Assembly: GCA_947458345.1 (NCBI GenBank)
Contig: CANHBU010000179.1
Coordinates: forward strand, 1-5,141
DNA: 5,141 nt
Direction: 5' to 3'
DNA from: Comamonadaceae bacterium
GTDB taxonomy: Bacteria > Pseudomonadota > Gammaproteobacteria > Burkholderiales > Burkholderiaceae_C
Below, one piece after another: positions 1-5,091 of this stretch. Positions within the stretch are counted from its first letter, which is position 1. Each line of letters begins with the position of its first letter. Below the pieces are notes generated by a model, which saw only the letters and a program-made list of their open reading frames with translations, was not told the DNA's origin and did not search any database. Both the position numbers and the translations under genes were made by a program.

Positions 1-101
1 AGGAGCACGCGGTGCCCGCGCTGCGCCAACTCTTGCGCGGCTGTGGCACCGGCCGGGCCGCCGCCAATCACCACGGTATCAAAGAGGTCTGGGGAAGTCA
101 T
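1..101 (-). CDS. bchP: Geranylgeranyl reductase BchP, N-terminal fragment (cut by window edge)
   Basis: Only the first 33 codons are present; the gene runs off the left edge of the window. BchP is the FAD-dependent, NADPH-using reductase that saturates three double bonds of the geranylgeranyl tail of bacteriochlorophyll a to give phytyl, the last step of pigment synthesis. The visible start reads MTSPDLFDTVVIGGGPAGAT and continues AAQELAQRGHRVL. This is the first beta strand and the dinucleotide-binding loop G-G-G-P-A-G-A-T of a Rossmann-type FAD fold (residues 10-20), typical of this family. The fold alone is shared with many flavoproteins. The BchP call rests on the position directly after bchG and the PucC-like gene, an order well known in photosynthesis gene clusters. 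The ATG is preceded by a modest AAAGG, 7 bases upstream. The gap to the upstream stop codon is 48 bases with no visible terminator, so it is probably cotranscribed with bchG. Confidence 0.88.
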   Translation of the reverse strand, partial: MTSPDLFDTVVIGGGPAGATAAQELAQRGHRVL

Positions 102-149
102 GCTTGAGCCTTTCGGGTCAGGTCGGTGCAGCGTGCTGCGGTTGGGTGC

Positions 150-1529
150 TCAGGTTTCATGGGCCACTTGCATGGCCGCCGCTCTGGGTTCTGGAGTGCG
201 TGGCGATTCGGTGCTCGCCGATGTCTGCTGGGTCACCAGGCGGATATTCCAGGCCAGCGCCGCCGATACGAAGAACATGCAGGACTCCAGCGCAAACACG
301 CTGGCGTAGGCCGACCCCGGAGCGGCCAGCAGCCAGTGGGCGATGTCGCTGGCCAGGGTGCCCAGCAGACCCCCGATGCCAAAGGCCAGCGCCTGCGCCG
401 CGCCCCACAGCCCCATGCGCACGCCCTCGCGCGACGAACGGCCCTCGCCAGCCATGCGCATCATGGAGCCAATGGCCCCGATGGAAAACGCACCATTGGC
501 CACGCCGAGCAGGAAGACATTGGTTTTGAGCGGCCAGTCGCTGCCCACGAGGCCGGCCAAAGCCAGGCCGGCCATGGCCAGTCCCGAAGCCAGGCAGCCG
601 CCGACGGTCCAGCCGCGCAGGGAGCCGATGGCGCGCGCCCAGGCTTTCTGCGGCATGCGCGCCGACAGCAGGCCGGCGCCGGCCACCATCAGCATGCCCA
701 GCAGCACACCGCCGTGCTGCACGCCCGATAACTGGGTGGACGAGCCCGGTGTGTAGCCGAAGACGCTGCCTGCAAACGGCTCGAGGATCAGATCTTGCGC
801 GCTGTAGGCCAGCATCGAGAAGAAGACGAAGATGGTAAAGCGCCGTGCGGCCGGCTCGGCCCAAACTTGCCGCAGGGCCGGGCCGAATGCCACGGGGGTC
901 GAGCCTGGGTTCGCATCGGCTGCAGGCGCCGGACCGCGCTCCAGGCCGAGCACCGCCAGCGTGGTGATCGCCACGGCCAGCACGCAGATGCAGGCGGCCA
1001 CCTGCAACAGGCGCTCGGGCGAGTAGGGGTCGAGCCAGCGCCCGGCCAGGCCTGCGGTGATGGCAAAGCCGGCGATCATCATGATCCAAACCAAGGTGGC
1101 CGCTGGCCCCCGCCGCTGCGCCGGAACCGATTTGGCCAACATGACCAGCAAGTTGGTGCCGCAAGCGCTCACGCCGGTGCCGATCATCAAAAATCCCAGC
1201 AGCGCCACAGCCAGGCCGGCGACCGTGTGCGAGCCCGCCCAGACCGTGCCGAGCGTGGCCGTCATGCCGCCTGCGGCCAGCAGCGCCATGCCGCCGATGA
1301 TCCAGGGTGTGCGCCGTCCACCGACATCGGAGCCGTGGCCCATGCGGGGCCGGGAAATTTGCACCAGGTAGTGCAGGGCCACCATCAGGCCAGGCAGCAC
1401 CGCCGCCAAAGCAAGTTCGACCACCATGACCCGGTTGAGCGTTGAAGTGGTCAGCACCACCACCGCGCCCATACAGGCCTGCACCAGGCCCAGGCGGGCC
1501 ACACCGGTCCAGCCGATGGCTTGGGTCAT
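150..1529 (-). CDS. PucC/Bch2-family MFS membrane protein (459 aa)
   Basis: This is a polytopic inner-membrane protein of the PucC/LhaA/Bch2 (BCD) branch of the major facilitator superfamily, about twelve hydrophobic segments by eye. Visible marks are the MFS loop between helices 2 and 3, G-H-G-S-D-V-G-G-R-R-T-P (residues 64-75), and the PucC-type sequence QDLILEPFAGSVFGY (245-259) near the start of the second half. Relatives assist light-harvesting complex assembly or are proposed to move or hold bacteriochlorophyll. The copy lying between bchG and bchP is usually called bch2 or orf427/428 and has no settled function. The start at 1529 is favoured by GGAGGT placed 5 bases upstream and by the ATGA overlap with the end of bchG. 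A longer in-frame reading up to 1712 would run deep into bchG and its extra residues are not membrane-like, so it was rejected. The roughly 30-residue C-terminal tail is polar and low in complexity. Family is confident; substrate is not. Confidence 0.9.
   Translation of the reverse strand: MTQAIGWTGVARLGLVQACMGAVVVLTTSTLNRVMVVELALAAVLPGLMVALHYLVQISRPRMGHGSDVGGRRTPWIIGGMALLAAGGMTATLGTVWAGSHTVAGLAVALLGFLMIGTGVSACGTNLLVMLAKSVPAQRRGPAATLVWIMMIAGFAITAGLAGRWLDPYSPERLLQVAACICVLAVAITTLAVLGLERGPAPAADANPGSTPVAFGPALRQVWAEPAARRFTIFVFFSMLAYSAQDLILEPFAGSVFGYTPGSSTQLSGVQHGGVLLGMLMVAGAGLLSARMPQKAWARAIGSLRGWTVGGCLASGLAMAGLALAGLVGSDWPLKTNVFLLGVANGAFSIGAIGSMMRMAGEGRSSREGVRMGLWGAAQALAFGIGGLLGTLASDIAHWLLAAPGSAYASVFALESCMFFVSAALAWNIRLVTQQTSASTESPRTPEPRAAAMQVAHET
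1526..1529 (-). other. ATGA start-stop overlap joining bchG to the PucC-like gene
   Basis: The TGA of bchG (1528-1526) and the ATG of the downstream gene (1529-1527) share two bases. A strong GGAGGT lies inside the last codons of bchG, 5 bases before the ATG. This arrangement is typical of translational coupling and fixes the start of the downstream gene. Confidence 0.9.
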
Positions 1530-2410
1530 GGCACACCTCCGAGATTGCGCAGGGCAAAGGCGCTGACCATCATCCCGCCGACAAACAGGGGCACGCCAAA
1601 ACCGCTGTACCACAGCGCCTTGCCAATGGGGTCGCTGAGAAAGCGGCGCATCATCAGGCCTTGGAGCACCAGCAAGGCGGCCACCCCGAGCGCGTGATAA
1701 GGCTGCTGCCACAGCAGCAGCAGGCCGATCACCGCCACCTGCGGCACGGCCATGAACCAGCAGGCCACGCGGGCCGCCCGCTGCGCGCCAAGTTGCACCG
1801 GCAGCGAGCGCACGCCCATTTGCCGGTCGCCCTCGATGGCCTTGAAGTCATTGAGCGTCATGATGCCGTGGGTGCCAGCGCTGTAGAGCGCAGCCAGGAC
1901 CAGGGACTGCCCACCCGGCATGGCGCCCCCGGCCATGACGGCGGCGCCGGTGATCCAGGCAATGCCCTCGTAACTGATGCCGCAGGCGGCATTGCCCCAC
2001 CAGCCGTTTTCCTTCAGGCGCAGGGGGGGCGCGCTGTAAGCCCAGGCCAGCAGCAGGCCCAGCACCGCTGCGCCAAAGCCCCAGGGTCCGAGGGCCGTTG
2101 CCACCAGCAGCGACACCAGCGTCCAGGCGACGGCCAGGTACAGGCCCCAGCGGCCGGGCATGCGGCCCGAGGGAATCGGCCGGTGTGGCTCGTTGATCGC
2201 ATCGACGTGCCGGTCAAACCAGTCGTTGACCGCCTGACTGGTGGCGCACACCAAAGGGCCAGCCAAGGCCACGCCAATGATCGCCAGGCCCCAGCGTCCG
2301 TCCATGGACACGCCCGAGGCCACCACCCCGCAGGCAAACGCCCACATGGGTGGGAACCAGGTGATGGGTTTGAAGAGCTCGGTGACGGCCGATAGGGCAG
2401 GAAGTGCCAT
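1526..2410 (-). CDS. bchG: Bacteriochlorophyll synthase BchG (294 aa, UbiA prenyltransferase family)
   Basis: BchG is an integral membrane enzyme that attaches geranylgeranyl diphosphate to bacteriochlorophyllide a, giving geranylgeranyl-bacteriochlorophyll a, which BchP then reduces. The start M-A-L-P followed by KPITWFPPMWAFACG (residues 14-28) is characteristic of BchG/ChlG. The first Mg-diphosphate-binding motif of UbiA enzymes is intact as N62-D63-x-x-D66-x-x-x-D70, followed by EPHRPIPSG (74-82). The second acidic motif is N187-D188-F-K-A-I-E193-G-D195. Y-S-A-P-P-L-R-L-K (125-133) is also family-typical. About eight or nine hydrophobic segments are visible and the length is normal. There is no good Shine-Dalgarno sequence before the ATG at 2410, although conservation of the N-terminus supports this start. 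The gene has its own control region with a PpsR operator, and its TGA overlaps the ATG of the next gene, so it appears to lead a bchG-bch2-bchP operon. Confidence 0.96.
   Translation of the reverse strand: MALPALSAVTELFKPITWFPPMWAFACGVVASGVSMDGRWGLAIIGVALAGPLVCATSQAVNDWFDRHVDAINEPHRPIPSGRMPGRWGLYLAVAWTLVSLLVATALGPWGFGAAVLGLLLAWAYSAPPLRLKENGWWGNAACGISYEGIAWITGAAVMAGGAMPGGQSLVLAALYSAGTHGIMTLNDFKAIEGDRQMGVRSLPVQLGAQRAARVACWFMAVPQVAVIGLLLLWQQPYHALGVAALLVLQGLMMRRFLSDPIGKALWYSGFGVPLFVGGMMVSAFALRNLGGVP
1535..1540 (-). promoter_or_regulatory. Ribosome binding site of the PucC-like gene
   Basis: On the minus strand GGAGGT is followed by five bases and then the ATG at 1529. It is the strongest Shine-Dalgarno match in the window and selects this start over the longer in-frame reading. 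Confidence 0.8.
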
Positions 2411-2416
2411 GGCCGT

Positions 2417-2445
2417 GTTGTAACCGAGACATTTTAAAATGTCAA
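2417..2445 (-). promoter_or_regulatory. Predicted sigma-70-type promoter of bchG
   Basis: On the minus strand a perfect -35 hexamer TTGACA (2445-2440) is followed by exactly 17 bases and a -10-like TACAAC (2422-2417, four of six matches). The expected transcription start would fall at or next to the A of the bchG ATG (2410). An alternative is a -10 TAAAAT (2436-2431, five of six) with a weak -35 TTGTGT (2460-2455) 18 bases upstream, which would give a leader of about 14 bases. Sequence alone cannot choose between them. In both cases the PpsR operator lies on the promoter, overlapping the -35 in the first and filling the spacer in the second. Confidence 0.55.
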
Positions 2446-2457
2446 TTCAGATTGACA
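2440..2457. promoter_or_regulatory. PpsR/CrtJ operator upstream of bchG
   Basis: The sequence TGTCAATTCAGATTGACA fits the known PpsR/CrtJ recognition pattern TGT-N12-ACA. The arms are perfect inverted repeats of six bases (TGTCAA and TTGACA), better than the minimal three-base arms. It sits 30 bases upstream of the bchG start and includes the predicted -35 hexamer, where a bound repressor would exclude RNA polymerase. Its repressor is encoded by the adjacent gene. I checked the 148 bases before ppaA and the 48 bases before ppsR by eye and found no second TGT-N12-ACA. Confidence 0.85.
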
Positions 2458-2482
2458 CAAAAGCAGATCGAGTCAGGCCAAG

Positions 2483-2494
2483 TTGACTTGTCAA
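2483..2494. repeat. Short palindrome TTGAC-TT-GTCAA, possible accessory regulator site
   Basis: This small inverted repeat uses the same TTGAC and TGTCAA words as the PpsR operator but in a close-packed arrangement. Its centre is 40 bases from the operator centre, nearly four helical turns. It does not match TGT-N12-ACA, and neither strand has a good -10 box at the right distance, so it is not an obvious promoter. It may be an auxiliary half-site cluster for PpsR, a site for another factor, or chance. Confidence 0.35.
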
Positions 2495-2507
2495 CCCGGT
2501 CACCCCG

Positions 2508-2535
2508 AGGCTGACCCGCCGTTTCGGGTCAGCCT
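2508..2535. terminator. Perfect 11-bp hairpin downstream of ppsR, terminator-like without T-tract
   Basis: The arms AGGCTGACCCG (2508-2518) and CGGGTCAGCCT (2525-2535) are exact inverted complements around a six-base loop. It lies about 60 bases beyond the ppsR stop codon and before the bchG control region. The bases after the stem on the minus strand are GC-rich, not a T-run, so a classic intrinsic terminator is not supported. It may mark the 3' end of the ppsR message by protecting it from exonucleases or by acting with Rho. A smaller hairpin, CGGGC/GCCCG with a 3-base loop at 2555-2567, lies closer to ppsR. Confidence 0.45.
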
Positions 2536-2596
2536 GCTTCAAGGTGCAGGGTAGCGGGCGCAGCCCGGTGAAGCAAGCGGCGAGCCGGGCCGCAGC

Positions 2597-4084
2597 TCAG
2601 CTCGAGCGAGCGTCGCCCGGACCGGGCAGGGGCTCGACGCTGCCATCGACCAGGTCGAAGCGCCTGAGCTTGATGTACAGGCTCTGGCGCGACAGGCCCA
2701 GCATCTCGGCGGCCGAGGCGCGGTTGTCGCCGGTCAGTTGCAGTGCGGCTTCGATGCACAGCTGCTCGATCAGGTCGGTGGTTTCGCGCACGATGTCCTT
2801 GAGCGGCATGCGGCCGACCAGCTCGGTCATCTGGCTGGCCGAACGCGGCAGCTCGCGCGGCGCGCGTACGTCCGTGGCCAGGCGCCGTCCCATGTCGCGG
2901 ATGGTAAAACCCAGGCATTTTTCTGGGCCACCGGTGATGGCCACCGCAGAAATTTCCACCTCGGCCGTCGAGCCCAACTGGCCGCGCATCTGCGTGGCGT
3001 AAAGGCGCACGGTCCCGTGCTGGCGCAAATTGGTCAGCAGCACCCGCAGATCGACGCCCGATCGGCCCAGCCAGGCGTCGAGCAGCACGCCTCGGGCCAG
3101 TTCGGCATTGCCCAGCTCGGCCAGGTCAACAAAAGCCTGGTTGACCGTGAGCACCCGACCGTCGAGGTCGGTGACCGCCATCGCATCGGGCGCCTGTTCC
3201 ATAACGCTGGCCAGCAGCACGCTGCCGCTGTGCGCGACAGGGGCCGGTGCGGTGGCGACCTGGGTGCATAGGCGCAGCAAAAACTGCAGGGTTTGGTCCT
3301 CGCGGAACTGCGAGGCGGTCGCCAGCAGCTCCTGACCCTTGTTCAGGCGCACCAGCACCGGCTCGGCACGGCCGGTGCTGCGCAGGCGCTCGAGCATGTC
3401 GCGCAGCGCGCGCAGGCTGGCGGGCTCGAGCTTGTCGCTCAGGTTCAGGTTGGTGGCGTTGGACTTCTCACCGAGCAAAGTCTGCGCGGCCGGGTTGATT
3501 TCGGTGATCTTGTCCAGAGAGCCGTCGAGAATGAGCACCGGCTCGCTGGCCAGCTGAAACAGCAGCCGGTAGCGGGTCTCAGCCTGGCGCAGGCGCCAGT
3601 AGTCGCGCTCCATGGACAACTGGGCCGTGACCAGGCGCTGCTGCAGCGTCACTTGAGGCCGCAGGTCACGTCCAAAGGCGATGGTGTAGGGGCCCGAGCG
3701 TGTTTTGCCCGCTCCGGTCGCAGCAAGCTGCACCACCGAGTACGACAGCGGCAGATCACTGCCATCGGGCAGGGTGTGGTTGATATGGCGCCAGGGCGCG
3801 GCCGGCTCCTGCTGAGCAGGGTTGAGCAGGGCCTGAACTTTGGGCTGGCTCTCGACCGTCACCGTCTCGACCCAGGCCTTGGAGCGCCAGGACTGACAAC
3901 CCTGGGCGATCAGCGCGTCGCCGCTAAAGGCCAGGTCGACGATCACGCCCCGGCCATCGAGCAGCAGCACCACGTCGGCCGAGGCGCTGAGCAACTGCGC
4001 CAGCGCATCAGGCTCCAGGCCCGATAGCACCTCGACCGCTTTGTCAAGGCGCCTCTCGGTCAGGGTGGTGTGCTCTGTGGCCAT
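2597..4084 (-). CDS. ppsR: PpsR/CrtJ photosynthesis gene repressor (495 aa, PAS domains and Fis-type HTH)
   Basis: PpsR is a cytoplasmic DNA-binding repressor that shuts off bacteriochlorophyll, carotenoid and light-harvesting genes under aerobic or high-light conditions. The layout is the known one: an N-terminal PAS-like domain (about 25-140), a Q-linker helix (about 145-176, rich in Q, R and L), PAS1 (about 170-275), PAS2 (about 287-405, starting SVMEQAPDAMAVTDLDGRVL), and a C-terminal Fis-type HTH containing SAAEMLGLSRQSLYIKLRRF (457-476). Four cysteines are present: 63, 273, 390 and 443. C443 lies in the first HTH-domain helix (EQLCIEAALQL), where Rhodobacter proteins have their redox-active cysteine (C420 of CrtJ, C424 of PpsR). 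C273 is 170 residues earlier, matching the spacing to C249/C251. The protein is somewhat longer than the roughly 465 residues of Rhodobacter, with a 19-residue polar tail after the HTH. The ribosome binding site is weak (AAAGA). It is 48 bases after ppaA and probably cotranscribed. Confidence 0.96.
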   Translation of the reverse strand: MATEHTTLTERRLDKAVEVLSGLEPDALAQLLSASADVVLLLDGRGVIVDLAFSGDALIAQGCQSWRSKAWVETVTVESQPKVQALLNPAQQEPAAPWRHINHTLPDGSDLPLSYSVVQLAATGAGKTRSGPYTIAFGRDLRPQVTLQQRLVTAQLSMERDYWRLRQAETRYRLLFQLASEPVLILDGSLDKITEINPAAQTLLGEKSNATNLNLSDKLEPASLRALRDMLERLRSTGRAEPVLVRLNKGQELLATASQFREDQTLQFLLRLCTQVATAPAPVAHSGSVLLASVMEQAPDAMAVTDLDGRVLTVNQAFVDLAELGNAELARGVLLDAWLGRSGVDLRVLLTNLRQHGTVRLYATQMRGQLGSTAEVEISAVAITGGPEKCLGFTIRDMGRRLATDVRAPRELPRSASQMTELVGRMPLKDIVRETTDLIEQLCIEAALQLTGDNRASAAEMLGLSRQSLYIKLRRFDLVDGSVEPLPGPGDARSS

Positions 4085-4132
4085 GGGGAGTCTTTCGTCC
4101 GATTCAGAGGATGTTGGGGTCCTGGGCCTCTA
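4085..4132 (-). other. ppaA-ppsR intergenic spacer
   Basis: The 48 bases contain no T-rich terminator, no recognisable promoter pair and no TGT-N12-ACA. A loose AGAGG/CCTCT pairing is possible but has a 16-base loop. The simplest reading is one ppaA-ppsR transcript. Confidence 0.4.
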
Positions 4133-4993
4133 TTAGGGCTGCAGGCTGGCCTGTTTGAGAAGGGACTGGGCCAGCGAGGGCGCGGTCTGGGCATCGGTGA
4201 TCACCGCGTCAGCGCTGACCTGCTCGGCCAGATCGGGTTCGAGCATAAAGGCCACGCCACCGACGATTGTAAGAATATGGGGGTTCATGCTGGCCCGGCG
4301 AATCTGCCTGATGCAGTCGTCTAACTTGCCGACCTGCGCCACATTGCCCAGACTGAGCCCGACCACGTCAAACCACTCGCGCTCGACCAGGGCCGAGAGC
4401 GAACCGCTGGGCTGGATGAAGCTGGTCGATACAGACCAGCCCGCGCGGTAGAAGAACTCGGCCACCAGCGACAGCCCAAACGTGTGTTGCTCGCCCGGGC
4501 TGGGCAGCAGCAGGATGCGCTTTTGCGCGTCCTGGCCCTCAGGGACGCCCCCACCCAGACCGAAAGCTGCGCTGTTGGCCCTGAGCAGCTGCTGCAGCCG
4601 CCCCATGGCCACGGTGACCTCGGTAAAGGAGCAGTGGTCGCAATTCCAGTAGTCGCCCAGCTTGTTGGCCACCGGGGCGAGCAGGTCCAGGAAGATGGAC
4701 TGCAGCGAGGCGCCGCGCTGGCGCAGACCGGCCACCGCCTCATGCAGGGCAGCGTCCTCGGCATGCAGCACGAGATGGGTCAGGCGCTCGACGTCCTCTT
4801 CTTTTATGACGGTGAAGGCCGGGGTGTTTGTGGGGCTGGCCACGACGTGGGCGCGCACCAGCCTTGGAATGATTTCGCTTTCAACGGCCCGGCTCAGCAG
4901 CACCGCTTGCTCGCCTTTGCGGCTGGCCCGGGCGGGCTTTGCAATATCGGGCAGGTTCACCTGCACTGCCAGGGGTGTGATCTTCTGGCCCAT
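4133..4993 (-). CDS. ppaA: PpaA/AerR-type B12-binding-fold regulator of PpsR (286 aa)
   Basis: This is a soluble regulator with a cobalamin-binding-type Rossmann domain. In Rhodobacter capsulatus AerR binds hydroxocobalamin and acts as a light-dependent antirepressor of CrtJ; in R. sphaeroides PpaA can bind cobalamin or heme (SCHIC domain). The N-terminal half is a helical region with DYWNCDHCSFTEVTVAMGRL (114-133), the W-x(n)-S-F-x-E-V-T signature of the family's helical module. The C-terminal half carries GEQHTFG (167-173), that is E-x-H-x-x-G in place of the classic D-x-H-x-x-G. H170 is the candidate axial ligand, equivalent to H145 of AerR. DVVGLSLGN (209-217) and VGG (244-246) follow at the usual B12-fold spacing. 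The start at 4993 is chosen because AAGGAG stands 6 bases upstream; an in-frame TTG at 5089 would add 32 residues without recognisable family sequence. No in-frame ATG occurs between codons 1 and 130. Placement directly before ppsR fits the pairing. Confidence 0.93.
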   Translation of the reverse strand: MGQKITPLAVQVNLPDIAKPARASRKGEQAVLLSRAVESEIIPRLVRAHVVASPTNTPAFTVIKEEDVERLTHLVLHAEDAALHEAVAGLRQRGASLQSIFLDLLAPVANKLGDYWNCDHCSFTEVTVAMGRLQQLLRANSAAFGLGGGVPEGQDAQKRILLLPSPGEQHTFGLSLVAEFFYRAGWSVSTSFIQPSGSLSALVEREWFDVVGLSLGNVAQVGKLDDCIRQIRRASMNPHILTIVGGVAFMLEPDLAEQVSADAVITDAQTAPSLAQSLLKQASLQP

Positions 4994-4999
4994 CGTGGT

Positions 5000-5005
5000 C
5001 TCCTT
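5000..5005 (-). promoter_or_regulatory. Ribosome binding site of ppaA
   Basis: AAGGAG on the minus strand is followed by six bases and the ATG at 4993. It decides the start against the TTG at 5089, which has only a weak AGG nearby. Confidence 0.75.
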
Positions 5006-5066
5006 GCGCAGCGGGTCAATGCTTGGGACTTGCGCGGTTGATGTCCTGTGTGTCGGGCATTGAGGC

Positions 5067-5091
5067 AAAAGGGCGGCTTTGACGCCCAAAA
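5067..5091 (-). other. Short GC hairpin with T-runs in the ppaA upstream region
   Basis: On the minus strand GGGCG (5087-5083) pairs with CGCCC (5075-5071) around a seven-base loop, and the stem is followed by TTTT (5070-5067) and preceded by five T. It resembles a small intrinsic terminator or attenuator about 75 bases before the ppaA start. If a minus-strand gene lies beyond the window it could end here; otherwise it would be part of a ppaA leader. The stem is short, so the call is weak. Confidence 0.3.

Noticed and set aside
795..1445. Plus-strand open frame opposite the PucC-like gene
   Set aside because: Low-complexity H/Q/G/R-rich translation without hydrophobic or domain structure; the minus strand encodes a well-formed membrane protein here.
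1530..1712. N-terminal extension of the PucC-like protein by 61 residues
   Set aside because: It would overlap bchG by about 190 bases, is arginine-rich and unlike the family N-terminus, while the ATG at 1529 has GGAGGT and the ATGA overlap.
1442..2395. Long plus-strand open frame opposite bchG
   Set aside because: It is antisense to a clearly recognised bchG; its translation is rich in H, Q, G, R and A with no domain, as expected for shadows in GC-rich DNA.
2414..2431. Possible second PpsR site close to the bchG start (CGT-N12-ACA)
   Set aside because: The left half is CGT, not TGT, and the inner bases are not symmetric; one mismatch in such a short motif is expected by chance.
2529..2918. 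Minus-strand frame of 129 codons running past the ppsR stop
   Set aside because: It overlaps the conserved PpsR HTH in another frame and its translation is R/H/A-rich without any motif. The PpsR frame ends properly at 2597.
3293..4027. Long plus-strand open frame opposite ppsR
   Set aside because: It lies entirely inside ppsR, has no recognisable motif or ribosome binding site, and its composition is that of a GC-rich shadow frame.
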